Origin: Apostichopus parvimensis
Lineage: Eukaryota; Echinodermata; Holothuroidea; Aspidochirotida; Stichopodidae
Length of the DNA stretch: 42,804 nucleotides
Reading direction: 5' to 3'
NCBI GenBank assembly: GCA_000934455.1
Contig: KN883914.1
Span: 44,525-87,328, forward strand
Part shown: piece by piece, positions 23,001 to 34,597 of the stretch
How the letters are laid out: every line of letters begins with the position of its first letter
Position numbering within the stretch: the first letter of the stretch is position 1
The notes under the pieces: model-generated
The model's database searches: none
Told to the model about the DNA's origin: nothing
What the model saw: the letters and a program-made list of their open reading frames with translations, nothing else
Made by a program: the position numbers and the translations under genes

Positions 23001-26000
23001 ATTTCAAAGAAATACATTCTGGGTTGAAAGTGATACAGACAGACAATGCAACATTAGGCTAATAGCAATTCTGTGAACAAACTTAACAAGAAAAAAATAA
23101 CTTACTTGAGTTCCTCCAGAATATCCTTCCAGTTTTTATCATTGCATATCATTTCCAATATATCTATCTTCAAGCATTTGATGTGAGCTGGTTCATTGTA
23201 TCTGTGCACAAACAGAACAAAATCATATCTAAACTTACCTTTTTATTACAAAGTTGGCTTTTGAAGTGGTCCCTACATTTTCTATGCTAGTGCCCATAGC
23301 AAGAAATGTACAAACAATAGCTACGAAGATCTTACTTCTCAAAGTTCTCGTCAAGTCTCGTCAAGTGTGATCGCAGGAAATTCACCAAATCAATTGGTGT
23401 CAACAACATCTTTGTATCAGAGTCTAATATGCAAATTCAGCTTTATATATCATACATATGCAATGTTTAAGTACTTACACATGCTAAATGCTCTTTAATT
23501 AGTCTTGTGTCTTGATTTAATCTAAGAAATGTCCCGAGAGAATCTTCATTCATGGGACGTATTTAAGTCTTACCTGCAAAACAGTTTCTTGTAATGTTTC
23601 GACAAGTTTACATGTGAATTCTTCTGCAACTGTTGGAGGTGGCACAGTGAAAAATAGACCACCTCTCCTTGTTCATGTGTCAATAAATTCACCAAAATAC
23701 CTGTTAAAGAATAAACAAAATGAACATGATAATTACTGTAATGTTTCTCCATTTATGATTTTTAAGCTGGAATATGATAGAAAAGAGTGGTATTTAGAAC
23801 ACAGAAATAAAAAGATTGTATCACCAAGAATCCACAAGTGAAATAAAATCAGATGCAATGATGCCATTTATGACATATTATTTTACTGAAGAGTTTAAGT
23901 GGTGTTATTTTATGGTGTCATTAAATGGTGGTATTGCATGGTGATATTTTATGGTGGTACTCCATGGTGGTTTTCATGTTACCTTTGCAGTGTTATAGAA
24001 TGGTTTATTGCATGGTGATATTTTATGGTGGTACTCCATGGTGGTTTTTCATGTTACCTTTAACAGTGTTATAGAATGGTTTATTGCATGGTGTTATTTT
24101 ATGGTGGTACTCCATGCTGGTTTTTCATGTTACCTTTACAGTGTTATAGAATGGTTTATTGCATGGTGATATTTTATGGTGGTACTCCATGGTGGTTTTT
24201 CATGTTACCTTAACAGTGTTATAGAATGGTTTTATTGCATGGTGTTATTTTATGGTGGTACTCCATGGTGGTTTGTCATGTTACTTTTAGTGTTATATAA
24301 TGGTTTATTGCATGGTGTTATTTTATGGTGGTACTCCATGGTGGTATTTCATGTTACCTTTAGTGTTATATAATGGTTTATTGCATGGTGTTATTTTATG
24401 GTGGTACTCCATGGTGGTTTTTCATATTACCTTTACAGTGTTATAGAATGGTTTTATTGCATGGTGATATTTTATGGTGGTACTCCATGGTGGTTTGTCA
24501 TGTTACCTTTACAGTGTTATAGAATGGTTTTATTGCATGGTGATATTTTATGGTGGTACTCCATGGTGGTTTGTCATGTACCTTTACAGTGTTATAGAAT
24601 GGTTTATTGCATGGTGTTATTTTATGAAGTTATTCAACAGTGAATGATACCAGATCTAAAAACCATATTACTCTTATATTAAATAGACAGTCCAATCATC
24701 CAGTTTTAACTGTAACTTCTCATTTTGCTCAGTGTTGTCATACAAATTTAGTACATTAGAGGATAGAGATGTAATATGGTATGGTGGGAATGTGGTACAC
24801 TGACTTCATGGTTAGTCTATGCATATTCATAACATCTATACTAACTATCTAAAATCAAAGACAATTATGCCATTTATGCCATATTATTCCACTGAAAAGT
24901 TTAAGTGGTGTTATTTTATGGGGTCATTAAATTGTATTATCAAATGGTGGTATTGAATGGTGTTATGTTATGGTGGTACTCGATGGTGGTTTGTCATATT
25001 ACCTTTTACAGTGTTATAGAATGGTTTATTGCATGGTGATATTTATAAAATATTAAACCTTTCATTCATTATGTTTATAAGAGCAGAGAATATCGACATC
25101 TGTGTGAATAATTAACACATGAAAGACTCCATGAAAGATCAATATTCACCAATACCACCAATCAGCCATACTGGGATAGATATATTGATTATCTGCCAAT
25201 TCAGATATCTGGATATTGATTCATCAATCCATTATGACTATCTCCTCACCTCTCAACTTTTTGAAGATATCCCGTTGAACTTCGGGCATCTTGTCGGTGT
25301 AATGCAACATGAGTTTAACAGCAGCGATACTCACACTAGAATTTGTGCTCTGAAGCAAAGGGTCCAGTAGATTCTGAACAAAATAAGTCAAACAAAAATG
25401 ACTACATTGTCAATTTTCTTTGCAAATAATCCAAACTTCTAGTTAAGAACATCTTGATAGACTTTTGCTGCTAACTTGGACAAGAATAAACTAAATTTGA
25501 TAGAGAAACGGATATCAAACTCGCTTGATAAAAGTCAATGGGAATGACATTTTTGAAAAGTTGCAACGAAAAGAAATAAATTTATAAGGCACATAGAAGT
25601 AATCTAAATGCTGGAAGTTAACAAATCATCCAGAAAGAAAGCAAAATTATTATTAGAAATGGTCTTCAAATACTTCATTTCCTCAAATTGTGGATCAATT
25701 GGGCTTAGGCGATTGAAAATGTCTTAAAAGTGTCAAATGTGGAAACTAATTAGTTGTCATGAGACAAAAGTAAGCCTTAACTGTTTATATCCACTGAATG
25801 AAAAAATCATGGACAACATAATATGTTGAACCAATGGCAATTATGCAGATTAAGAAACACAAAATGGCCCCAAAACTACTTTTAAATGGACAAACTCACC
25901 AGAATATCGACAGTTTCCTCCTCATTGTGTGGTTGATATGCCAGCAGTAATTGTAAGACTGTGGCTTTACCCCAATCGTTAAAATGAGGTAACCTAAAAC

Positions 26001-29000
26001 GGGGGAGGAATACACAGAAATGTTACTCAAAACTCATAAGAAACAATACTTCTTGCAAATAAGATTAGATCAATGATCAATGCAAAATGTTAAATGAACC
26101 ATAAATTTGCAAGTATTTAGCAGATATTTTTGATTCCGAAACAGTTTGTCACTCAGACAAAGTATTTGACATTAATTGCAGCCAACAAATAAAAATATAC
26201 ATATTTTCTGTCACATTAAACTTCAACATTTGAGTCACTCTAGGTTCAATAAAGTTACAATTTTGTAAAGACAATTAAGATTATTTCCTTTTCTCTGAAA
26301 CGAATAGAAAAAATTCAAACATACTTGTTAAAGAGATAAATTGCAGTTTTTTGCTTCAAACTGAAATCTTTTCCAGAATCTCTCCTCATCTCAAAGAAGG
26401 TTTTGATAGCATTGACCACCACTCCCGCATCAGTATCATACAATAGCTCATCAAAGTTTGGGATGTTGTGATCTTAGAAAGAAGAAAAAAAAAAATATGA
26501 TTCATTGACAAATATTATTATTAACTTCAATAAAGTTGACTTACTTCCTTACTTACTTGACATAAAGGAAAGTCAGTATCATGAGTTAAAAGCTGGAAAG
26601 TTTGAGTGACAATTTAGAAACATTTCAATTAACATTCAAACAAAACAACAACAACAAAATCAACCCAAACTGATACCTTAATATGTGATGCTTTGATATA
26701 TTAATTTCAACAAGAAATTCTTTTCATTCTGTAGTATGTTCTCAAGCAAATTCTGAACACAACTAGGAATTACTTTAAAGACATTTTGAAATGACAAAGA
26801 ATTAATGACTAGAAAAGAATTTAAACCAGCGATCATTGAACCCTGTCCCAAATTTACCTTTAGCAAAAGTTGGTTGCAGTTTGTGCACCTTCAAACAACC
26901 CACGACAGCGATTTGTCTGACATAAGGACTTCTGTCCTTCATTCCAGAAAGTAAAGGCTCTTTCAAATATTCTAAAAATTCAGGTAACCTAGGAAGTAGA
27001 AAAGAAAATGGATTAAACAGCTGACAGATGTTGAACAAACCATGCTCCTCTATTAGATTTTGAATTGCTTTTGTGGAGGGTTTTGGCTAAAATCAGTTGG
27101 ATTCATTACCTCACGTTCCTGAAGTTGCTGGTTACAGTAAAACTAATCACTGGCATATTATTCACTACACAGCAATCTTGTTAAACAGCCAACATTGATG
27201 TTGAGACAATCTTAATGACAGTCAAACTGAGACTCAGCCAGACAAAACCCTTAAAACACAAATCAAACAATCACTCAACTGAATCCAGATTTTTTTTGAC
27301 CAGTGCAAAGTAAAAGCAGTTCTGGAAGCAAGTACAGCATCAGAAATGCTGATGTAGCAGTTTAGAATGTGATAACATTTGGTACAAATAGATACATTAG
27401 GAAAATCATTCACTTTGTTAATACTGGACAGTCTGGACTGGTAAAATAATTCCTTAACGAGAAAACTACAAACCTGATATTACAGAGTGTCTTCAAGGCT
27501 AAGCCTCTTATCATTGCATTAGGATCTACACAATCTTTCTGTAGACTGTTGATGGTCAGGAGTGCAACTTCCGGGTTACGTTTTGCATATTGACTTATGT
27601 ATAGATACACCAACTTCTTACATGTAAGGTCTATTGTGCCACACATCTGCAAGACAGGAAAATAGGGAATGAAACTCATTCTGGCCAAATATATATCTGT
27701 CACTTTTGGCCAATGTTGTGTGTATTATTTCTTCTTTTCAGATGCACAGTACACAGAAGATAGCCTGTTAACCTTTGAGGAAGGTCACAAGGTCACAAGG
27801 TCACATGTAGAAACTCTGTTATGTTACGTTTCAAGGCACATATCAACACATCGCCTAGATCTATGGGAGTTTTCACTTAAGTTCACTTAAAGAACAGCAG
27901 TTTGTATTTTCAGTAATTACCATCTCACTTCACCTGTTTTGTGTCCTGTTTGGACTCTCCATGGTGTTCATCTGGATCATTGTGCACTGGATCCTTGAAT
28001 TAAACTGTTGTGATCTTATTTAAGTGTAATATTACTGAGTCGTTATATCTGGAAAATTAATATCCAAGACATATTTTATAATGTATCGGTAATTGTTATA
28101 TGTAGCATTTTCTGTCTTCAATTGAACTTAAATTGCTTGGACAAAATAATACTCACTTTTACCATATAAGGAAATAAGGCAGACTTGTCTATACCGGCTG
28201 TCATTTCATCAACTATTTCGGATAAAACCTTTCGTAGAACCTCTACGTCTCCAGAGTTGAAAGCTTGGGTCAGCTTTTCTCTAGTTTTAAAGAAACAAAT
28301 CCATCATGTAAAAATAATAGTTGGCTTATTGTTATTCATTAAAACAAAACAATTTCATTTAGATTAACAAATATGAACTGGCTGTATATGTCTTATCTGG
28401 TGAAAAGAGTGCCTCCTTCTTCACAGTAAATTCAAACAATACTGTCCCTTTAAAATAGCAAAGCACTTGTTGCATGACTAAACTTCTCTTTTTTTTTAAT
28501 TATGAAAATTACTGGTGAATAAGCTGCAGAACTACCTATCATAATTCTTACATGTAACATTACTTACTTTTATTAATTTTTTATCATTATTTTTTGTAAT
28601 ATTTTTTATGTTATTTAGTATCTAACAATTAGTGGTTTATTTACAATAGTCACTTTATTCTTTACATGTAAACATGTATGCTTTGGCAAGACTAACAACA
28701 ATCTCAAGTTTCTCAACTAGTCTATACAACCTGAAGTATGTTAACGTTTTAAAAGGTTCAATAAATCTTGAAGCAATGATATGAACTAATGTACATCATG
28801 CAGCTACAACTTGAAAGCAAACTCTTCCAGAACCCATCCCTAGCTGACTGTCCTAATATGATTTATGGTTATGTTTGTGTCATGATATAACATCCACAGG
28901 ACTGTCTTTTGGAATAGATGTTGGCTAGATTTTTTGCAATGATGCAAAACATGTTACTGTCTGTTAGCCAAAAGTCTAGTAGCCTATACCAATGTACTGA

Positions 29001-29551
29001 CAATACACACCTATAGCCTAGGCCTACAGCATCATTTGTGATTTTGTAGGCCTATCAATTGTTTCATGGGCATAAAAAAATTCAAACATTCAACACATTT
29101 TTTTTTTTGGCATGGAGAGGAAAGATGGGGGTGTGTATCTAGAACTGGAGGAATAAACTAGCTCTTTGAAGCAAAGTACGGCTAGCCTATGCCTAATGTT
29201 ACCACCCCCCTCCCCCTCGCCCAACATACACACCGCCATCTGTTCTCTATACGATGCAACATTCTGTCCTGGCTTCAAGATATTCAGATACCTTGGTTTT
29301 GATTTAAGGCTTGTTTCAATGTCCTAGGTCTCACAGTCACTAAGTTCAGAATCAACCACTGTTCTCAGTCCTAGACATTGTACTCAATCCGGTCACTCGT
29401 TCGCGTAATTAGTACAAACGCTAAATTCATGCTAGCTTTAAACAACAACAAATTATTATCTCCGTTAACAAACATCAGTCAAATTTACAATGTTCTTTTA
29501 CACCACATACCCAGTTTCCTTCACAATATCTTTCTCCTTGAAGAATGACAT
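17097..29551 (-). CDS. AP4B1: AP-4 complex subunit beta-1, 17 exons
   Basis: The large beta subunit of the AP-4 adaptor sorts cargo at the trans-Golgi network. Exons on minus: 29511-29551, 28157-28280, 27474-27646, 26858-26988, 26325-26472, 25900-25993, 25250-25373, 23574-23700, 23106-23201, 22205-22368, 21450-21580, 20108-20273, 19682-19755, 19239-19344, 18441-18825, 17814-17943, 17097-17255. All junctions are GT-AG and in phase: 2373 nt, 790 residues (human 739). The adaptin trunk of HEAT-type helices covers about 10-565. Family matches include KKLVYLY (65-71), DPNAMIRGLAL (96-106), HYKKLFC (314-320) and PAECQDMLG (491-499). An acidic hinge (about 567-682) is roughly twice the human length. 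The ear (about 683-790) ends HEVISRIGN and has FPWRAF near 731. An upstream in-frame ATG at 29563 would add four residues; the start at 29551 aligns with human. AP-4 is absent from flies and nematodes. Confidence 0.95.
17271..17351. repeat. Imperfect tetranucleotide repeat in AP4B1 intron 16
   Basis: AAAC, AAAT, AGAT, GGAT and GAAT tetramers follow one another just upstream (on minus) of the acceptor of the last AP4B1 exon. On minus it reads as a T-rich tract and may contribute to the polypyrimidine region. Confidence 0.7.
18441..18825 (-). CDS. AP4B1: AP4B1 exon 15, hinge exon
   Basis: This 385-nt exon is by far the largest of the gene and encodes residues about 567-694, mostly the linker between trunk and ear. 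It is rich in Glu, Asp, Ser and Thr (for example EGAEDEGSSLELD) with few hydrophobic residues, so it should be disordered. The last 12 residues (EEFESKWTTLQA) already belong to the ear and correspond to human YFEKTW. A frame of 91 codons on plus is only its shadow. Confidence 0.9.
21838..22140. repeat. Probable interspersed repeat with GC palindromes, AP4B1 intron 10
   Basis: A GC-rich segment inside an AT-rich intron. It contains the perfect 18-bp palindrome GGGGGGCTGCAGCCCCCC at 21883-21900 and GGGCCATGGCCC near 22093. Such G/C-run hairpins often mark copies of a dispersed element, but no terminal repeats or target-site duplication were established, so its class is open. Confidence 0.4.
23880..24637. 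repeat. 75-bp minisatellite in AP4B1 intron 7, about 10 copies
   Basis: Units of 73-76 bp contain TTATGGTGGTACTCCATGG, then TTTCATGTTACCTTT and GTGTTATAGAATGGTTTATT. About nine full units and a tenth partial one are present. They differ by GATA/GTTA at one site, a 2-3 base CAG deletion and single-base changes. The small plus-strand frames reading MVVLHGGF are repeat artefacts with drifting phase. Confidence 0.9.
24866..25050. repeat. Second, partial copy of the intron 7 repeat with its left flank
   Basis: Sequence from CATTTATG...ATATTATT through TTAAGTGGTGTTATTTTATGG repeats, with changes, the left border of the main array (about 23867-23950). It then continues into one diverged 75-bp unit. 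It therefore copies border plus repeat, not repeat alone, and lies about 1 kb to the right, close to AP4B1 exon 7. Confidence 0.75.
27782..27803 (+). promoter_or_regulatory. Triple AGGTCA direct repeat (DR2) in AP4B1 intron 2
   Basis: AGGTCA occurs three times at 27782, 27790 and 27798 with two-base CA spacers, giving two overlapping DR2 elements. DR2 arrays are bound by retinoid-receptor-type nuclear receptors, and CAAGGTCA also fits ERR/SF-1 monomers. Function is not shown; the array could be a short microsatellite by chance. Confidence 0.45.
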
Positions 29552-29563
29552 GATTAAAACCAT
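29549..29563 (-). other. AP4B1: Two in-frame start codons of AP4B1
   Basis: ATG at 29563 (G at +4, T at -3) and ATG at 29551 (A at -3) are four codons apart in one frame. Human AP4B1 aligns from the second. Either could be used, with no effect on the folded part. Confidence 0.6.
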
Positions 29564-30822
29564 CCACGAGGGAACAAGAGCATTGATATTTCTTCAATGT
29601 TTGAGATCAGCAAAGAAAATAGTCTTTCCGCAGATGGTAGGAAGAACATAATACAACACCTATTAGCTGTAAGATTCATCATTTAGGTACAAAGGCAAAC
29701 TCGTCTGAAGAGACCGTTGCCAAATCTTCATCATAGAGAGATTTTGCTGTAGTACATACAGGGATAAGAAATACCCTATGAGTACACATACGAAGGGAAC
29801 ACCTTATTTATCTTAATAAGGGAAGTCTCTATGTTCATGTCCCCCCCCCCCCCGTCCCAAAAGGAAGCCATTTTGTTATGACCGTCGTAAATAATAAATT
29901 CGTTATATTTTACGGTTTTGGAACAAACTTTAGTGAAACTGATTTATGCCTACTTTTATTTTTTCCACATTAATGACTGACTAAGTCTTAGTAACCTTAC
30001 AATGTATTTTTTAGACAGTGGTCCACTACAACTATGCAACCTACATCATTATTGTTTTTATTCCGGTATTATTATCTTTAGCATTATTACCCATACTAGG
30101 GTCTTTGGGCCCCAATGGGTCCATGTGAAAAGAGTCCAGAACGGGCCTGTCAACATTTTAATGACATAAAATACGCTGTCAGACAATCAAAACAAGTCCA
30201 AGAGTTTCAAACAATTTCCCCCTCCTACTTATGTGGTATACTGAAAATTTAATTTATTGTCTTTAGGGCAAGGTCGGATCAAGAATGTTAAAAAAGGAGT
30301 ATGTTGTCCTAGGAACGTTGAAGCAGACTGCTATGTTAGGGGTGTGGGATCTTCCCCAACCAAAAAAAACAAAACAAAAACGAAAATTTTAGGCGCAAAA
30401 TTGTGTATCTGAGGAATATAATTTTAGCTATATTTAACATCTATAATTAGGTCTATCGTAAGGTTGTGATAATAACTACTTTTAATTATACATAATCATA
30501 TGGGGGAAGGAGGTGGGGGAATAAAAAAAAAGTGTGTGTCTGCACTTGTACAGGGGTCCGTTTTAGAAAGAGGTTGAGGACCCAGGATCTCAAAGCGCTT
30601 GTTATCTATTCGATAATGAAAATACTCTATATCAACCACACGCCCTGCCTCTACGCTGAAATGAAACAACAACAACTCTTGCTCACTTACATTACTCTAG
30701 TTTAGATGGTTTCAACAATTTACAGAGAATCTATTTCATAAACAAGACTCATTGACAGAGCACATGACGTATCTTTCCACATCACTATATAGTTTGAAAC
30801 CTGTCTGTCTTTTCTCATTTCT

Positions 30823-30891
30823 TAGCTCTTCGAAAAAAGGTTTACAATTTCCCAGTCAATTTTCTGTCGGTGCTCATCTGTCATTCTCAAA
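30823..30891 (-). other. Possible orphan terminal exon
   Basis: On minus, TTATTTCTCAG is a good acceptor. It is followed in one frame by LRMTDEHRQKIDWEIVNLF and a stop soon after. The peptide is charged and unlike random AT-rich sequence, but I recognise no family, and the phase does not join the candidate first exon at 31155-31199 directly. Confidence 0.15.
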
Positions 30892-31154
30892 CTGAGAAAT
30901 AATTCTACAAAGCGCCGCCAATTATTTGATCGGATGTAAGGTATACTAACTTGACTTGATCATAAGGTCACCGGAAGCCTTCAAATGATTCGGCAACATT
31001 CAAAACACTCTTAATTCTGATCTCTCTTCTTCTTTTTTCAATCAGCAAAGGTATCATTCATCCTTTAATCAGCTAAAAATCCTTAAATCTCTTTATACAA
31101 GCAGTGGCTCTCTTTGAATGGATCTAAGAATTGCTTTTCTAAAGAAGTACTTAC

Positions 31155-31199
31155 TGCCATAGCCTCGACATAGTTTACCAGCGACCACCCCTTTGTCAT
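31155..31199 (-). other. Possible orphan first coding exon
   Basis: On minus, an ATG preceded directly by an in-frame TAA opens 15 codons, MTKGWSLVNYVEAMA, followed by a near-ideal donor GTAAGTAC. No matching downstream exon was found before AP4B1 begins at 29551, and the family is unknown. It may be chance. Confidence 0.2.
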
Positions 31200-32207
31200 G
31201 GATTCTTACGCTAGTAGCGCTATTACTTCTTCTATTTTTACGACTATCAACTCAGTGGACACACAAAAATCGATCCAATTAATTCGAGAAAGCTATTCGG
31301 ATAAATAGGTATATACACAACTTGTTTATTAGGTCTTCATAAGAAAGATCCCTGGAATCAATTCCAGTGGATCAAGAATTAAGTTGTAAATCGAAGTATT
31401 ACATTCCTCGCCTATTTTGTCTTGTGTTTAAGACGAGGCTAATTTCATGGTGATAACCAATAGTAGTCTGTCATTTTCAAGTCTTGCGGAACTAATCTGC
31501 TATGACGTACCATTCATCTAATCATACCTACTACTCATTGCTTCCATATCACGAATTGACAACGAATCATTAGCTACAGTTCGGAGACTTAATCGCTGCC
31601 AGGATTTATTCCAGTTGCTCTTTTCTTTTATTTTATGTCTTCGATTGGTTTTACAATCGCTAGCCGGCTCGCTGATTGAATAGATATAGTTAATAGTAAC
31701 TAAGGTTCTATGACTCGCATAGGCCATATATTGTCTACATGTTTGCTACATTAACACGGTTAACGTGCTTCATGGAGAGGATACATAACTTGACAGTAAA
31801 TTTCATTGTAGATATGTGTAGATTGCCCAAGGTAATTTTTATGGTGGTGGAGAAACAACAAACAAACATGACCTTCAGCTTAACTTAATTCTCAACAAAT
31901 TTATTTTATCATAATTCTATCTTGCATATATCTGTACATGAACAATACGAAATCTTGATGAGTATTGTAAAGAAAATACATATTAAGTATATATAGTACA
32001 TGCTAACTGTGCTTCCTGGTTATCGGCCTGATAACGAGGGTGGGGGGGGGGGGTTGTGAGGTGAAGATCGGTACCGATAAGATTACTTATCTACATGACT
32101 GGCAGCAAAAACAAATATACGAAGCTTGATTCTCCAATAGGAGATTTGGTCATAAGTTTTCCAGATTGGACCAAAAAGGACGTGTTTGGTATTTTTAACT
32201 CGAAGGA

Positions 32208-32219
32208 GGGGGGGGGGGG
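32208..32219. repeat. Poly(G) run of 12
   Basis: Twelve consecutive G on plus, 160 bases from a similar G12 run at 32042-32053. Both are candidates for quadruplex formation or length polymorphism. Confidence 0.85.
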
Positions 32220-32256
32220 TTGCGGGGAGGCCGATGACTTGTGAGAAGAGGATGGT

Positions 32257-32673
32257 TGACTCACCTAAACTTCGTTTAACAAGCTAAACGGTAAAGGCTT
32301 TGCAAGATTTGTCCTTTTCAAAATGAATTATTGTTTGTTGCCTATTGACCAATCCCGTGCGGCAAGTCCATAGTATTCACTAGTCTTGATCTGACGTTGG
32401 TTGTAATGACGTCATACTCACTCGCAGAGTACCTATTGACATCTATTGCGCAACGTATTGACACTATCTGCAATCTCCGCCCAACCCGTCCCTCGGTTTT
32501 TTTCCGTTAGTTTTCAGTTTTTTATTCTTTATATCGTTAACAGTACAATTTAAACTTCTATTGAAAAAAGTGGTTGCGTTAAAAAAACCTGAAAAAAATT
32601 ATCCTTCACCGTAGCCAACATAAAAAACTTAACTACGTCCCACGTTGATGACGTCATTAACTGTGCTGACTCA
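32257..32673. promoter_or_regulatory. Cluster of bZIP-type sites: AP-1, CRE, C/EBP, CRE, AP-1
   Basis: Within about 420 bases lie TGACTCA at 32257-32263, TGACGTCA at 32407-32414, ATTGCGCAAC at 32445-32454, TGACGTCA at 32649-32656 and TGACTCA at 32667-32673. CCAAT boxes are nearby (CCAAT near 32350; reverse ATTGG near 32676 and 32695). These are textbook half-palindromic sites for CREB/ATF, C/EBP and AP-1. The region sits between divergently oriented AP4B1 and the Wnt-like exon, about 5 kb upstream of the latter, so it may be an enhancer or a distal promoter. Binding is inferred from motif identity only. Confidence 0.55.
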
Positions 32674-33538
32674 TATTGGTTAAGGTACTTCGATTGGTAG
32701 ATTCCGAAGCTGCTTTCAATGGTCTTACTGCAGGATTAGAGTAGGAGGATGATAAAACCGTAAACATTAAACTTAACGACTTCTTTATTGTTTGTTTTCA
32801 TTTGGAGCACAATTAGCTTATTGAACTTCCAATCAAACTAATGAAAATTATTGTCAATTGATGATTGGTTAATCTAGCTTCCGGTGACGTTCGACTCTGT
32901 CAAGATTATATGGATGGATTTGAAATATCCTCATCGCATATGCTTTCTTCGAACGTACGACAGTTCGTCTTGGCTGGTTGTTCCCTCCCCTAGCTGTTTC
33001 CCTGAGCTGCAAACATTTACGGAGGGAGAAAGCAGTGTGTCTATAATGGAACTTGCTAATGCTGTTCCATCGAAAATGTATTTAGCGGAAAGTTTTCACT
33101 CCCTTGTTAAATTGCCCTATATACTCTTTCTTCTAAGATGCAGGTTTTTCCGTGCGTTATCACCTTCCAGCTTGCGTTCCTCTGTATTCACTCCTCCCTA
33201 CATAGACATTTCGTTATCCCTATACGATCAAAAAGTACATTTATACAAAATATAATCTGTCGTTGTTTTTCCTTGTTACATCCTTTAGACTCTAATGAAA
33301 TACCATGATCTAATCTTACCTCGCAAACGATCAATTTTCAGATCTCAGATATACTATTGATTTTCCTTCTTGCCAACATTAACAAGGTATTTTCAAGTTA
33401 TAAGTTCGGACTGTCAATATGGATTATTTTTTAAATATGATTATATTTTTGCATTGTCATGATTGAGATATTGCAGGTAAATTACACGGGGTTTGAATAA
33501 CCTTAATTCTTTTAACATATATAATAATGCAGATCGCA

Positions 33539-33620
33539 AGGATTTCGTGGTGTAGTACAAGGCTATCACGTCCCCGTACGTAACACGCGAACGGTTCCCG
33601 CTTCGACCCCGCTCGGACTT
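33539..33620 (+). pseudogene. tRNA-Val-like relic
   Basis: GTGGTGTAGT, then CTATCACGT, then TAACACGCGAA and CTTCGACCCC follow in the order and near the spacing of the D arm, anticodon arm and T arm of an animal tRNA-Val. The T stem does not pair, the anticodon 5' strand is altered and an extra few bases interrupt the D loop. It is therefore a pseudogene or the head of a decayed SINE, not a working tRNA. Confidence 0.45.
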
Positions 33621-34341
33621 ATTCACGTTTATGGACATACCGAATTGCGAAGTCATTTGACTTTTCTCTTATTATACCGCATATTTAAAGTGTTTCATTC
33701 AAAATTAAGAAAGTCTGCGCCAAGAAAGAACAAAGAAAGGCTGAACGAATCATTTTGTGTGTTGTCTTCAAATAATGAAAGAATAAAATTTCTTGATTGC
33801 TCATTTAAATACCTGACGCAAAGTAAGGGAATGGAACAATTTTGGAAAAACGTTCCGCTTGTGAGACGCATCGCAAGTAAAAGCCAATTTCCTGATATAC
33901 TAATGATATAAGAACATTTTTCATTCTTCTTTTTCATTTCTTTCAACGAACAGCATTCTATCTCATTTTCAACCCTTTTGATCATTATCCGCAGTGGTGA
34001 AATTACGAGATTACAATGTTTCTTTATAGACCAATATATGAAAAAGAAAATAGTTTCTGTGCCTATAAATACCTGCATACGAACGGCGGTAACCGTTTTA
34101 TATGAACGACGACATAATTATGAAATGAAATCGAGTAAATATTAAAACATACTAAGTATTGGTGCTGCATTGCAAACCACCCACCAAGAATCTTTTTTTT
34201 TCCAGAATTCCGAACATGGATATACAGGTATTCTATTTTACAGATGACAGAAGTATGAGTAAATTCACGATTAAATGACCACTATTCTTGACCCTTATCC
34301 GATTTGTTAAACACTGATGACATCACGAGATGATGTATTGA
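33621..34341. other. Intergenic DNA, no gene seen
   Basis: Overlapping open frames of about 90 and 127 codons exist on plus and minus around 33645-34078. Both are AT-rich, start in sequence without promoter or splice signals and match no domain. Confidence 0.4.
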
Positions 34342-34349
34342 TGACGTCA
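34342..34349. promoter_or_regulatory. CRE palindrome TGACGTCA
   Basis: A perfect 8-bp CREB/ATF palindrome. It is flanked by the near-matches TGACATCA and TGATGTATTGATG about 15-30 bases to the left, so several half-sites are packed together. Confidence 0.5.
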
Positions 34350-34597
34350 TATGATGAATGACTGGGTTTCGGGGTAAATGATGAAAACAAAACGAAGTAT
34401 TGACAGGTTAATCGCAAAACAAGATAGGTTTCCATAGAAACATAGCCATTGAAGAATAAACTACATGTATGACGTAATCAAAGTGTTATATTTTACAGAT
34501 ACGTTATAAACAAAGGAACGTGTTTAAAACATTTCCATGACGACCGTGAGGAGAGGGGGAGGGGTATATTGTTTAGCATGTCAATCATTTTAATGAA

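Larger units (their letters stand above)
29564..32256. other. Upstream region of AP4B1, no confirmed gene
   Basis: It should hold the AP4B1 promoter near 29.6 kb, but no TATA box or clear leader can be named. There is a C13 run at 29841-29853 and a G12 run at 32042-32053. Two small minus-strand exon-like segments are listed separately; nothing else is recognised. Confidence 0.45.

Noticed and set aside
24176-24643. Plus-strand frames reading MVVLHGGF... with Trp/Tyr-rich peptides
   Set aside because: They are by-products of the 75-bp repeat in AP4B1 intron 7. Unit length drifts between 73 and 76, so no frame is preserved.
31518-31727. 69-codon minus frame ending near an AG|GTATGA donor
   Set aside because: The peptide is plausible, but there is no good acceptor or start context and no family was recognised. 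One donor-like site is not enough.
32884-33255. 123-codon plus frame
   Set aside because: It opens at a GTG rather than ATG, has no domain and no splice signals, and lies just right of the bZIP-site cluster. It is treated as chance.
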